Assembly (NCBI GenBank): GCA_031772625.1
Contig: CM062818.1
Span: forward strand, 1,282,148,277 to 1,282,212,276
DNA from: Pinus tabuliformis
Lineage: Eukaryota; Streptophyta; Pinopsida; Pinales; Pinaceae
Direction: 5' to 3'
DNA: 64,000 bases
A program made the translations under genes and the position numbers. The notes under the pieces were generated by a model that did not search any database, had not been told where the DNA came from, and worked only from the letters and a program-made list of their open reading frames with translations. Every line of letters begins with the position of its first letter. Position 1 is the stretch's first letter. Positions 22,939-35,330 of this stretch are shown here, in pieces.

Positions 22939-23118
22939 GACTCAAGTGAAAACCTCCATGAGGCACTTGAGTCCCATCATTGGGTTGAAAATCTCTTTTG
23001 AGGCGGCCCAATGATGTCAAAAAAAAGGGAAAAAAATAAGATCCCTGGGTAAAAACCTCCCTTGGAGGTGCCCAGAGTAGGCAATTAAGATGAAAACCTC
23101 TCTGAGGCACCCTAGTTG
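22939..23118 (+). repeat. Four-hairpin array downstream of Gy-B pol
   Basis: Stem-loops at 22939-22973, 22975-23016, 23043-23077 and 23082-23118. The first outer stem is GACTCAAGTG with CACTTGAGTC; compared with Gy-A both strands of one pair have changed (C-G to T-A), so pairing is kept. The second stem, CATCATTGGG with CCCAATGATG, is perfect here and imperfect in Gy-A. The CCTC...GAGG core and the A-rich bulge are shared. Confidence 0.85.
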
Positions 23119-24639
23119 TTTTCAAAAAAAAAAAAGAGAGAAAGAAAAAATGAATTTTTACTGCATTACAAGTTTGCAAGAGGACTACAAGGAGAAGAAC
23201 AAGGTGCCAAGGGGACCCTGACATTCATACTAGTATCCATCTAATCTTCTCCACACCTTCCTCCATCATTTTTGACATCTCTTTCACCCCACTGTACCTC
23301 TTCTTCCAAAACTGTGTTTTCTATATGAGGCTCCTATAGGAATTACAGAGAGCCAAAAGTGTCTACAGGAGGTAGTTTGAGGGACAAGAAAAGCTTCATG
23401 AGGAACCTATAATCCCTCTTACCATATTCAAACCTCCTTTCCATCATTTCCAAGCATGCATCACACTCCATCATCATTCATCTCCACCTCTGGCATCATT
23501 CTTGAGCTCCAAGCACAGGGAAATAGCTGAAGTTTCAAGGGGAGAAGCAGCTACAGGAGCTCCTGTAGGAATTCCTGTAGCAGCTGATCCCATAGAAGTC
23601 CAACACCAGCAGCAAGGGACAACACATCTGAAGGTTGAAAAGGCACATGCAGCTCAGCTCCAGCAAAAGAAGAACCTGCAAAAACACACAACAACACATT
23701 AGCAAGCAGAGACAACATGCATGAAGGAAAATGAAGGCATGCAGTAGAGAAAGCCACAACACCTCACAGTCGATGGCAGCAAATACACTTGGATTACAGG
23801 TAAGTAGCTAAGTCACTCCTCTATCTGCATTTGTATAAATAGGAATCATACGAAGGCAACGCGATGGTTGAAATCGAAAGAGGGAAAGGTGGCCAGTTAA
23901 CTTTTCCACCTTCATTTAGTTGACTCCACTCAACTGAGATATCACCCACACGTGTGCACAGTCAACTCAAGCAAAAGATGTGAAGGACAGGTAGTGGGAG
24001 GAAGAGTTAACTCCGATGCAGTGATGAGGGGATGATTACGAGGGGGATCATGATGACCAAGTAGGTGGGGGCCAACAGTCCTAATTTGGGAAACGTACAC
24101 CTTGCCAGCTCAGCACTCATAACCGAAAACAACGATAAAAGGTAATGAGCACTCCTCCCCGCGCATTCTCACCACCTCTTCTTTAGTTTCTCCTCATAAC
24201 TCTGCCACACAGCAGTCTTCTTATGCCCACACGACCTCATATCCACCATCCTCCATCGATTTCCTCCATATTTTTTCTTTTGGCATCTTCTACAAGAGCC
24301 CTACAGGTTTTCTACAGGAGAACCTACATGAAATCTATAGGAGGGACAGCGGGCTTCTACAGGGGGCAGTGAGTCATTTTGAAGGGAGGAAACCTGATTT
24401 TTGGCATGAATTTCAATTTGAAGAGGTAGGGTTCATGAATGCCCTCTATTTAATATCAAAATGTGAAAGAGTTGGTCTCAAATTGAAGATAAAATTAGTC
24501 TTTAAGAGGGTAGAAACACATAAAATAAATAAAATAAAAAAATCCGTTTTTTAAAAAAACACAGTCCCCTCTGTTTTTCTATTTCACTCAAAATTATTTA
24601 TCTCCACCTCCATATCTGGTTTTTCAAAAGAAGTACAGG
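23119..24639 (+). other. Gy-B spacer with CTACAGGAG motifs and a palindrome
   Basis: The counterpart of 12295-13839. It contains the perfect 18-bp palindrome CTACAGGAGCTCCTGTAG at 23551-23568, extended by an inverted copy to 23580, and single or variant motifs at 23363-23371, 24289-24298, 24312-24321, 24341-24350 and 24356-24365. A 66-codon ORF at 23502-23702 spans the palindrome and shows no domain. Confidence 0.75.
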
Positions 24640-27130
24640 CAGTATGACAGGGGGGTTTATGAGAAAAGAGCCCACTAACTCCACTAGACTCCATGCACAT
24701 CCTCAAGTGGTGGAAATATTTACAAGGGCAAACTAGATTAATTTCTTTGAGAACTTTAGAGGGTTTGATGATTAAATTGCCCATGAATTTGCTCTCTCTC
24801 TGGTCCCTCACACAAGAACTCATGCTACTGTAACCATTAGAGGCCTCTCCATTGAAATAACCCCTGAATTCATCAGTAGGGTCACTACCCTTCCTCTTGA
24901 GCTGCCTTGGAGTAAAGATGAGAAAATAATTGGCCAGGCTACCAAGAGGAAATTTTTCCAAGATAATGAAACCCCTGTTGAAGACAAAAATGGAATTAGG
25001 AGGGATAGTGTACCATATCCTTGGGATGAGGTTAGCTACCAAGTGATCAAATACATTTCTTGTGAGGGGAGGCACAACATTGTTTACGGATATCATTTCA
25101 GAATCCTCTAAGAATTGAGATATGGCATGGATACCCTAGCACATCAAAAGCTCAGTATCCCTTACTTTCTCCTTTAGTCCCTCATTGACTCCAACACCAA
25201 GGTACAAGAAAGAAATTCATAACAGCTAGCTCACCATGGCCTAATCAAGATCCTAGTAGAAGAAGCCCTCCATACCCTTACAATCCCTATAGCATGGGAA
25301 GTTTTCATAAATATGATAGCTGAGGATGACATCAAGGCATTAACCTATGATGTCAATCCTGCTGTCAGTGAGGAGGGAGAACAGCAAGGAGGAGAAGTTG
25401 AAGCCAGTGGTGACATAACAGAGCAAGAGAGGAAGGAGGAAAGAAAATAAATAGAAGAGGGGAGAGTTGAAGAGACAAAACAGGAGGTAGAAAAAGAGAT
25501 AGAGCAGGAGGAGGAAAAAGAGACAGAAGAGGGAGAAAAGGAGGCAGAGAGGGCAGATCAAAGAGAAGAGTCCCCTGAAACTTTGGAAAGAGAAGTAGTA
25601 GCTTCCCTCACTACCCTCAGTACACCAATCAAGTAGAAGTAGAAGAGGAAAAGAAAAACCTCCATGTATTTCAGGGCAAGGAAGAGTACCAGAATTAAAA
25701 CAGGAAAACCTCAACCCTCATCAAAGACTCCCATTAACATTTAATATTCACCATCTGCCAAGGTGAAAGAATCTCCTTCCAAGACACCCATAACCTATGA
25801 AAGGAGGACTACAAGATCTTGTACATGGAAGGGAAAGGCAATTCTACAGGACCCCAAACCAGACCTACAGGAGGCTAAAACAGTCGTACAGGAGACACTG
25901 TCCAAACTACAGGAGACACAAAAACTTGAGGAAAAGATAGGAGGACATCTAGAGGTGAAAGAGGAAGCACAAGAGCTACAAGAACTTGACCCCCAACCTA
26001 ATCTTGACTCCTATTACAGACTACTTGAGGGAGGCAAGATAATCCCATAGAAATTTGCAATTCCACTATTTTTCGAATTGGAAAAAGAGAGAGTGAGAAT
26101 GCATAGGTGGATGCAGATAGCCAAGTCCAAAGGAGTTGAGGATATTGGCCACATGGAAGACAAACTCAGAGAAATGGGTAGGGAATTGAGTGCTCTTAGA
26201 GACATAGAAGCCATTACAAGAAGCCACCTTGAGAATGAGAATGAAATACTAAGGAGGCAGCTGCAGGAGAAAGAGACTCATTTGGCATACATGGCCAGCT
26301 TATACATAGAAGCATTACAATGCAGAACACCAGCCAAATCTTATGGCCTCTATCTGAAGGATCAATGGCTTTAATTCCAAATAAAAACTTTGGCATAAAG
26401 AGGCATAATACCTTTCCAAGACTACAGGTAGTTCATGGATTTGTGTGACCAAAGCACCTCCGAGGACAAAGAAAAGATGGCAAAGTTCTATCTGCACAAC
26501 ATGGCCCTCACAGACCTAAATGTGTGGGACCCCAATGCCAAGCTAGGGGATTTGCAATTAATGGCCATGGCGTCATGGATGAACCATGAATAAATGAGGG
26601 CAGAAGAAATGAAAAGATTGTTAATAAAAGAGCAGAATGAACCATTGATGATAAGAGTTGAGCCATCAAATCCTATGGCACTGATCAGCGCACACAACCT
26701 ACTTGTCAATGACCCTCAGATTGCCCCTAAATATCTATCCAATCAGGAACAATCCATTGCACACTTTGAAGATATGCTTAGGCTACTTGGGGATGAATAT
26801 GTGCATGCATGCATGAGAAGATGGAACACCCTACCCCATAGCTTGCAAATCAGAGAATATCATTCCCCCATGAGGTTGAAGGAGGCATTGAAAATAGTGC
26901 CAATGTATAAGCGCTCCATGCAAAGGCTGAAGGTCAACTGGATTGACCTCAAACTGAGTCCTCCACTCATATTAGGCATGCTGGAAGATAGAAGAGAAGA
27001 AGAAGAGAAGGAGCAGTGGAAGGACATAGACAGAAAGGCAGGATTTTATGGAAAACATGAGCAGACCACATTAGAATCCTCGAATGCTAAGGAGGCCAAT
27101 AGGGCCATGAAATACCAAGAGATTGACTAG
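24640..27130 (+). CDS. Gy-B additional ORF region (aORF, fossil)
   Basis: Same plan as the Gy-A aORF. The N-terminal globular domain is at about 24700-25330. A long Glu/Lys-rich acidic segment covers 25360-25570. A stretch at 25850-25940 repeats LQE/VQE-type units whose DNA is itself built of TACAGGAG words. A coiled-coil-like helix lies at 26078-26290 (MEKERVRMHRWMQIAKSKG, LREMGRELSAL), and the C-terminal domain at 26400-27130 (NVWDPNAKLGDLQL, HACMRRWNTLPHSLQIREYH). No transmembrane segment was seen. The function is unknown. Broken; fossil. Confidence 0.68.
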
Positions 27131-27157
27131 GTCGCTCATAGGATGAGCAACACCTTC

Positions 27158-27166
27158 AGTAGGGGG
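27158..27166 (+). promoter_or_regulatory. Gy-B polypurine tract
   Basis: AGTAGGGGG directly precedes the 3' LTR start TGATGATGAGCC. This is the expected place for plus-strand DNA priming. Confidence 0.65.
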
Positions 27167-29290
27167 TGATGATGAGCCTCATAAATGGATAATTATATGG
27201 GCTCATTTTGCCTCCTAACCTAGTGAAATCAACCATTCTCTTAGCTTATTGTATGACTTTCTAATTATATTTATGCTTATAGGGTGAGTTGAGTTAGTTA
27301 TTATGCCATGTGGTCTAACATGTATTTAATGCAGATTATTGATGAATTTCGAGGTCAAAGTCAAGGATCTAGTGGTCAAACTACAACAATAACTTGAAGT
27401 AGATAGAGGAGAGGACTTATAGGAGGGAACCCCCCTCATTTATTTCTCCTCACTTCGAATTCCCCTTCATTCATCTCAGAGTACAAGTAGTCGAATCATG
27501 CACTAGAAGGCAGCCGAGCAAGTGGAAGATGATTGATAGTTATCTCAAGTTTTGGGAGAAAAGCCTCCCTGATTTTAAGAACATTGTTGGTAGCTTCAGA
27601 TGTATAAGTAGAGAGGCCTAGGGCCTCACTAGGGTCAACGTTTTTGCTTGTGTAAACTCTGCTCAAATTTCGAGCTTACTATTTTATGACAGTTTTATGT
27701 AATCTTGCTATCTTTTGATAATGAAGATGGAATCCTTTTTGAGCTAGAACTTAGTTACCTCAGAGGGCTGAAGTTATTGGGTTAGGGCCCAATGTAAGCA
27801 ACCAAGCTTCTCTTTACTTGTATTTGTATGCTTTACTTCAGTTTGTAGATTAGTTTGATGTTAGATGTATTTCTCTTATGGTTAAGAATAGGTTGCTTTT
27901 GATGATTTAGTAGCTTGCTTCCATTTGAGCTTTCTGTAGCAAGTTAAGCAGTGATAATAGAAGATTCAAAAGGCTAGCAACAGTGCCTTGGCCTCTCTTC
28001 CTCCCTCTGGGACCATGATTTGAGGCAAAGACTCTCTTGCTGCCCCAAAAACACAAATTTTCCTCATTCCTAGGACTTCTAGTGTTTGCAGCTCTCTAGT
28101 AGGTTGATAGTCTAGTTTTTATTTGCTTTAGATCTTGTTTATCATGTTCACTTCCTAATTTGCAATAGTCTTTTTCATGCTTTCCTTTCTTATAGCATTT
28201 CCCATCATTTCCTTCTATACATCATAGTTTAGGCCATTTTAATGCAAAACTCTGTTTTTCCTAGGATGCACTCATTTCATTGGTTGCTTGATTTTCTTGG
28301 TTGACTGTCAGTTTCTATGTAGCAGATCTCTTCCAGTAGTAGGCCAATTTACCAAAAATCACACCCTCCATCTGATCCATGCCCTATAGGTCTCCCAAAC
28401 CTCACCTTAATTCTACCCTAGTTTCCTTCATTTTTCATAAAACTTCTTCCTCTCTCCTTGAGCAAACCCAATCATCTTTCTCCCTCCTGGTGATTCATGG
28501 TAAACCTTAGGCACCCTAACACATCATTTCAACCTTCATCCACCTTTTCCACCCACTTTCACACCCTCAAAACAGTGAAAGTTTCTCTCAGCCTCCTCCT
28601 GTAGGCCTCCTGTAGTTTCCCTGTTTTCCTCCTGTAGTTTTCTTGTGTCCTCCTATAGTTTTTCCTGTAGGCTTTCTTTTGAAGGCCGAGTGTTGGGAAA
28701 GCATCTAGAAGGCCGCCTAAAACCTCCTAGGACCCATCCACACCATCCTACATCCTTCCAAGCTCCAAAACATCCCTCTAACGCCACCTATTCACTACCA
28801 CACTCACACACAATAAATTAGATGCATGTTAAATTCACATAAAAACACATAAAAATCCAAAAATATGTTTTCTGCTTATTTACTTCCAGAAATAGCATGG
28901 TTATATTTTTTTTACTTCCTTGAGTAGGTAATGGAATTTCTTTTATGGTTTTCATAGTGTTTGTGGCAAAAGTAGAATTAATTGTTAATTATGGTTTACT
29001 AGGTTTTGCTTTACATTCCAGTCTTTCTCCTTTCTGTAGTTAGAATAGCATCTGTAGAGTAATCTTTCTTTCCTTTCTTCAAACATAGAGCTTCTTCTGA
29101 AATATATAGAAGTTGGCTTGAGCTCCTAGTGATCTCGCGCCGGCTGACCAAGTGACAACTTGCAGTGAGAGCTAGTACTTGTGCATATAACACCAACGCT
29201 TCCAAGTTTGTTATGAACTACTGGGTTGATAAAAGTAAAGTTGGTAGCACAGGAGTTGCAGCATTCTTATTGCAATACTGGCGCCCACCA
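27167..29290 (+). repeat. 3' LTR of Gy-B
   Basis: About 2.12 kb, from TGATGATGAGCC (or TGATGAGCC at 27170) to GCGCCCACCA. Its last 320 bp pair with 1-321. A TATA-like box lies at about 27603 and five CTCCTGTAG-type motifs at 28596-28671. It is more diverged from the Gy-A LTRs than those are from each other. Confidence 0.9.
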
Positions 29291-31204
29291 ATAATCATCC
29301 TCCCTCTCAAGGAGGTTCCAACCACAAGCCTGAGCTTGTTTCTAAATGTCCCAATATATGAGAGTATCTCGGTCCCAACTATATATATATGGGATTATTT
29401 GTCATCATAATGTACCCATGTGATATCTAGATCATGCTCAAACAACTCTCTAAGGATATTCTTCATCTTGCCTCACAGCTAGCCATGTTGGAAACATCAT
29501 GTTCAACCTTGGTCATTGTTATGGACCTCTCATCCAAGATATCATAACAAATCTCATACTAAAGCAGCATCCAAATGTGCTTATCAAAAATAACCTCAAA
29601 TATCAACAATACATCTTTGCAATCACATATCATAGGAGAAATATCTCATTCTCAATAATAGAACACCTCATGCAGATATTTCAAAGGATGCTTGGTGGCA
29701 ACTCTATGTGAGTGAAGCCGTTTAATCATGAATTTTTTTAGGTCTCTATGCACATCATACATATACAGATGGATGTTCAAAACATAACATCATTGCTTAA
29801 ATCAACTTTCAGGTGCCATGATAACTTCAACAACATCTTGAACTTCAAATTGGAGTATCCAAGGATTTGTATTTTCATTATTCAGTAAAAAAAAAAAAAC
29901 ATTTTCCAATAGTTTTGCAATATGGAATTTCTTTCCCAAATTCCAAAAATAAATTCAACATGCCATGATACATCATTTTGAGCTTCAAAGGACACCTCCA
30001 ATTACTTAGATCATCATAGGCTCATCACCTGTTAATAACAGACCATCATTATGTAAAACCAAAACCATAATCAATATCAAAGCCATACCTTGGAACTCAT
30101 CATCCTCACTTCATTGGATAACTATCAAATATAGACATATCTGGATCAGGGAGCTTGCTTCATGCAATGCTCTAAGAATAATGCCTTGCCAAGCTAGCAT
30201 AATTAGCCTTACATAAATCAATGTTGTACCAACACAACAACAAAGTCATCTCATCAAAGTTTAGAAGCAAAATCATGACCATTATCAAAGCCATTATTAT
30301 CACAGTATCAATACTTTCAACCGAGTTATAGGGAGAGCTCATATCAAGTCATGAATTCATTTATTATCATGCCAACAAGTTGTAAACAACAATGCAATAT
30401 CAATCTGAAACTTCATCAAGTCATTCTCATAATCATAATATAAGTCATTTATGTCACTAGGTGCAAATGCATACACCAAGAATGAGTTATGTAGGTTCCA
30501 ATTTCATGCTGAATCACAACTATCAATACTTCAACCATTTTGTTAGGAACAAGGAGGCTAATAAAAAATCATTTTTCTGAGTACCCATATAAATCATTAT
30601 GCCCTCATAGCATTTATATCAGGGCAAATAAACAATCATTAAATCAAAGCATTAGTTATCAAGTCAAGTCCAAATTTTCTATTATAGAGAGATCTATAGT
30701 CAAAAGATATCTCAATCATCATTTCAAAGTTATTGTCAAGCATCATGACAAAAAATTATTCATCTATATCAATCAACCAAATTATGCTAACCTCTTGTAG
30801 CACAAACATAGTGACATATCTATATGTATTTCTTGGTCACCTGCAAACACAAGTTTAGTCTGCATGTTCATATTATGACAAACATTCAGCCTTTTCTTGC
30901 TTTTAGATCTAACTGTTATCTGCCACACATTTGAAGGGCTGACATCTACCAGGTGAACATATGATTTCAAGTATAGTGATCAACAATTTAACCCAACAAC
31001 TTCAGAAATTACATTACAGTGGCAGAATATGTCAGTGACATCTAGATTCAGAGTTCAGACAACTTCAAAAAGCTTCAGATGATGGTCAACTATAGTCAAA
31101 CCTTTGGACGCTCCCTTCAAGTTAGCATGGGAGTGTCTTTAGCATCATGGATGATATCTAGGCCTTAGCATGCATGTGTACAGGGATGAAATCTCCTAGC
31201 TGTA
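29291..31204. other. G-poor stretch without a recognised gene
   Basis: AT-rich, with few G on the plus strand and many ATCA/CATCAT/TCAAAG words. Only short ORFs without domains occur (for example 30540-30800). No LTR ends, primer sites or polymerase motifs were seen. It is the immediate right flank of Gy-B and the left flank of array T. Confidence 0.5.
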
Positions 31205-31975
31205 TGCTTGTGTCTGGAGTAGAAACCCTAATTTTTGTATAGGTTTCAGATCTGAGACTTTTCCACAGATCAATAATGTCAGATGGACATAAGTCATAAC
31301 CCGCGTTCATTGTGGGAGATGGACACCTTGCAGTGTTTGGTGGCAGCCCTCCGTTCCCTATGTTAGTCTTCATTGGAGCAGTGCAGGAAGACCATAGTGG
31401 GATGAAGTCCCTGAGTAGCTGAGGAGAAGCAGTGGGCAGTTGATAGTTGTTCACAAGTGGAGCTATGAACAACTCGACAGGAGTCTCAATTTGTTGTGGC
31501 CTTGATGGACTAAGGCAAAACTAGAGAGAAGATTGAAAGCCGAGGTTCAATGGCTAGATGGACTTGGACCATTGATAGAGGCAGGAGATGTAGATCGGGA
31601 GCCAAAGGACAAGGCAGGTATAGGGTATGACCAAGGCAGTTGTGAGGAGCTCTACATCAGCTAGACGATCAAAGTATCTTGTTGACGGCAGATTGGTTGA
31701 TGATGGATTGACACCAAGCCGCAATTTTGTATCTTGTACTAGTGGATGTATGAGGGCCATTATCCCTGGTACGAGAGCCCTAGACTGTTGTATTATATGT
31801 TGTTTAATATAGCAAAGTTGGGTTGAAAATTGTAAAAATTGTATATATTCTATGCATGTGTGATTTACTGTTGTTTATATTCCGCTGTGCAAAGCAGTAT
31901 CATTGAGATTCTTGGTTTGGTAGCGTCAGAGATTTTAAGATTCTATCCTAGACCCAAGATTGAGAAAATTCAGCA

Positions 31976-31987
31976 TGGTATCAGAGC
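31976..31987 (+). promoter_or_regulatory. Primer-binding site of array T, copy 1
   Basis: TGGTATCAGAGC is the classic site complementary to initiator tRNA-Met. Diverged copies lie at 34765-34776 and 37638-37649. Confidence 0.85.
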
Positions 31988-32556
31988 ATATCTAAGCTAC
32001 TTAGAGGAACAGTGAATCAGAGTGTGCACAACCAAGAAACTCAAGGGAGTTGTGGGTGTCTAGATCATGGAGCAGAGGGTTCAACTAAAGACATGGAGAT
32101 GTGGTCTTGACTAGCTTGGCAATGCGTTTGGCTGGGAGTTTTGGTGGATTGTTTGTGAGCCTGGTGAACAACAATTTTTGTAGGGAAGATTGTTGATCAT
32201 GTACTTCCATTGATTTGTCATGGATGGTTGGGAGAACTTGAGGGTTTCTTTGGGTTGGAAAAGATGAGGTTGATCGAGATGGCTTCATGTGATGGACTTC
32301 AAATTGGCATGCTAGAGTCTTCATCGAATCGTTGTGTTGCATCTCCGAGATTGGAGGGATTTGAACTATTGGTATTTCATCCATGAGGATGAATGCTTGC
32401 AGGACTGAGCCAATGGAGATCATGTAGACTTAGAGGGATTCTAGCCTCAGAGGGAGCAACCCTATGGGGATTTGGGATCTTCAAGTTCATATGTGATGAG
32501 GCAGGGGCACTACTAAGATTGTCAAGTTCATTCTATAGAGTTTGTTGCAGTGATGG

Positions 32557-32799
32557 ATGTCAGATGGGCTAGTGTCGCCAGATGATGATGGTTACTTCCT
32601 AGTCTTGGAAGTACCTCCCTCGCTAAGAGGGAGCATTGATTTTTGTGTAGCTTGGGAGGTACTCCAGGCCCTAGGGTTTGGGGAGTGGAGGGAAAAGCGC
32701 CATAAGAGTCACTTGTGGGATTGGAACCCGAGCATGGGGTTTTGCATGAATCAATATTTGGGACAAAAGCATGACAATTTTTTGACATGTGATGGATGA
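32557..32799 (+). CDS. 80-codon ORF, array T copy 1
   Basis: The ORF ends just before the presumed polypurine tract and LTR. An ORF of the same length with the same stop position is present in all three internal regions (also 35331-35573 and 38221-38463). Shared core: YF, LEVPP, LRG, FCVAWEVLQ, LGF, WREK, KSHLW, WNP, MGF, YLG, FLTCD. No known domain recognised. About 20 of 80 residues differ between copies 1 and 2, and most DNA changes alter the protein, so purifying selection is not evident. It may be a relic of a longer reading frame. Confidence 0.3.
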   Translation: MSDGLVSPDDDGYFLVLEVPPSLRGSIDFCVAWEVLQALGFGEWREKRHKSHLWDWNPSMGFCMNQYLGQKHDNFLTCDG

Positions 32800-32808
32800 G
32801 GATGATAG

Positions 32809-34764
32809 TGTTCATTGAGACAAATCCAACACGTAAAAATCATCTGATTCTACTTTGTCGTTAAAGAATTCTGAATTTATGAAGTTATATGTGGGTTTAC
32901 ATGAGTTGAATTCAAGTCGGCATAATGTTAAGAGGCCTAATGATAGGTTGTAAAACGTCCTGTTGACATTTGTTGGAGCCCTTAGATTTGGTATAAATAC
33001 AAGGTGAGGGAGAATTTATCTAGTCATCCATTGGAGCAACAAAAATCTAAGAGGAGCTCATTGAAAAGGGAGGATTGTTTTGTCTTTAGTTGCAGGTAAA
33101 GAAGCAACCAAACAAAGGAGGATAAGCCTATGAGTAGGGCTTATACATGACTATTTTGGAACCATGATTAACTTGCAGGAGGGCCGAAGTGAAAGAGGAA
33201 ATGTACAACACTGTTTTGGGCATTATTTTATGAGAAGGACATCTCTGTCAGGGCCGTAGAAGGAAGGTCACTTCAGCGAGGAAGAGAAGGCAGTGTGGAG
33301 CTTTCTCATGATTGTTTTGAAGTACATAAATTTCTATTATTAGGATGAGGTTATAAAGAGAGTGTGGGATTGTTTTCAAGTGGTATTTAATTTCTAAACA
33401 GGATGAAATAAAGGCTATCCTATGATTATGAGGCCGCAGCTATGTAATGGATAATTTGAGGGTCAAACAAACCATAAACTGAGAGCTATAGGATCCCATT
33501 CACACAACTAGTGATCAATGTTTTGCAATGTTGAGAATAGTCTTCAAGGTATGTGCCTTCTTGATTATTGCTAAGTGTTAGGTCAAGCAGCAATTAGTAT
33601 TGGATTGTTTTATGAGAAGCCTATGGAAGTCAAGGAAGGATGGTTGACGTGGAGGTTAGAAGCCCTAACCAGTAGGTAGTTTCCACAATGAAGATTCGTG
33701 CCTAGATTTGTGCAATAGCTCTTCTATTGTAGAAGCAAAGAGCAGTTGATGAGAAGTCTATTGGCAGCCAATAGAAGGGTCTCCTAGGTGTGAGGGTTCC
33801 ATAGCTAGGTGCAGATGTTATAACGTGGATTGGACACTTGTGGATTGTTGGAGGGAAATGTGAGAGTGGAACAAGTGTGAACGTGGATTGGGCATTTATG
33901 GTCTGCTAGAGGACAATGTGATAGTGTCCAAGTAGGAGCTCAGTGTGCAACACCTTGATGGAAAAAGGTAGTTGCTAGAGTGGAAATTGTCAAGCTCAAG
34001 GGTTGATGAACCACAAAGCAGTTTGTGGAGCCCGATACTTACATGTGGAGGAGGAATTCTACAACAAATGATGGGTAGCCCTCCTAGCCCATGTTCATTG
34101 TGGGAGATGGACCTCTTGCAGTGATAGGTGGCAACCCTCTGTGTCGTATGTTGATCTTCATTGGAGTAGCACAAGAAGACCATAGTGGGTTGAAGTCCCT
34201 TAGTAGCTGAGGAGCAACATTGGGCAGTTGAGAGTTGTTCACAAGTGGAGCTGTGAACAACTCGATAGGAGTATCGATTTTTTGTGGCCTTGATGGACTA
34301 AGACACAACTAGATAGCAGATTGATAGTTGAGGTTCAGTGGCCAGATGGACTTGGAGTATTGATAGAGATAGGAGTTACAAATCAGGAGCTGGAGGATCG
34401 GGAAGGTATAGGGTACGACCAAGGCAGTTGTGAGGAGATCTACATCATCTAGATGGTTAGAGTATCTTGTTGAGGGTAGATTAGTTGTCGATGGATTGAC
34501 ACTAGGCCCCAATTTTGTACCTTGTACTAGTGGATGTATGAGGGCCATTATCCCTGGTACGAGAGCCCTGAACTATTGTATTATATGTTTTTCAAAATAA
34601 CAAAGTTGGGTTGAAAATTGTGAAGAGTTGTCTATATTTTGTGCATGTGTGATTTACTATTGTTTATATTCCATTGTGAAAAGTAGTATCATTGAGATTC
34701 TTGGTTTGGTAGCATCAGAGATTTTAAGATTCTATCCTAGACCTAAGATTGAGAAAATTCAACA
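32809..34764 (+). repeat. LTR of array T, second in order
   Basis: About 1.96 kb from TGTTCATTGAG to AAATTCAACA. It contains the TATA box GGTATAAATACAAGG at about 32991-33000. The start is inferred from TG..CA ends and purine-rich flanks, so it could shift by some tens of bases. Confidence 0.65.
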
Positions 34765-35330
34765 TGGTATTAGAGCATATCTGAGCTACTTTGAGGGACA
34801 GTGAATCATAGTATGCACAATGAAGCAACTCAGAGGGAGTTTTGGGTGTCTAGATAATGGAGCAAAGGGTTCAATTGAAGACATGGAGATGTGGTCTTAA
34901 CTGGCTTGGTAGCGAGATTGGCTGGGAGTTCTGGTGGATTGGTGGTGAACTTGGTGAACAACAATTTGTTGTAGGATATATTGTTGATCATGGACTTCCG
35001 TTGATTTGTCACGGATGGTTGGGACAACTCAAGGGTTTCTTTAGCTTGGAAAAGATCAGGTTGATCAAGATGGCTTCATGTGATGGACTTCAAATTGTTA
35101 GGCTAGATTCTTCAGCGGATCGTGGTGTTGCATATCCAAGATTGGAGGGATTTGAACAATTGGTATTTGACCCAAGAGGATGAGTGCTTATAGGATTGAG
35201 CCAGTGGAGATGGTGTAGGCTCAGAGGGAGAAACCCTATGGAGGTTTGGGATCTTCAGGTTCAGATGTGATGAGGTAGAGGTATCACCGAGATTGCCGAG
35301 TTCATTCTACAGAGTTTGCTGCAGTGATGG

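Larger units (their letters stand above)
1..29290 (+). mobile_element. Gy-B: outer Ty3/gypsy LTR retrotransposon, interrupted by Gy-A
   Basis: Seen: the LTR end at 1-321 and the LTR at 27167-29290 pair with each other better than with the LTRs of the inner element (shared tract 'gctttacattccagtcttt', LTR ends in CCCACCA). The internal region resumes at 18387 and runs to 27166. The primer site fits plant tRNA-Asp, as in the Athila/Tat branch of Ty3/gypsy (family knowledge). Parts in order are 5' LTR, primer site, gag, pol with RT, RNase H and integrase, hairpin array, aORF, polypurine tract and 3' LTR. The 5' LTR is cut by the window edge. By eye the paired LTR ends differ at roughly one base in ten, so this is an old insertion, older than Gy-A. 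Broken, with many breaks. Confidence 0.85.

Noticed and set aside
25340-25714. Minus-strand ORF rich in Leu and Phe that could pass for a membrane protein
   Set aside because: It is the complement of the acidic GAG/GAA-rich aORF segment; hydrophobic translation is an artefact.
339-29290. A tandem array of gypsy elements sharing LTRs (LTR-int-LTR-int-LTR)
   Set aside because: LTR1 pairs with LTR4 and LTR2 with LTR3, and a 5-bp duplication flanks the inner element, so nesting explains the order better.
31554-31760. Minus-strand ORF starting MALIHPLVQ, repeated near 34309 and 37215
   Set aside because: It repeats because it lies in the LTR of array T; copies differ in length and no domain is seen.
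32085-32815. Minus-strand ORFs in the array T internal region
   Set aside because: They are antisense to the leader and the 80-codon ORF and are not kept in the other units.
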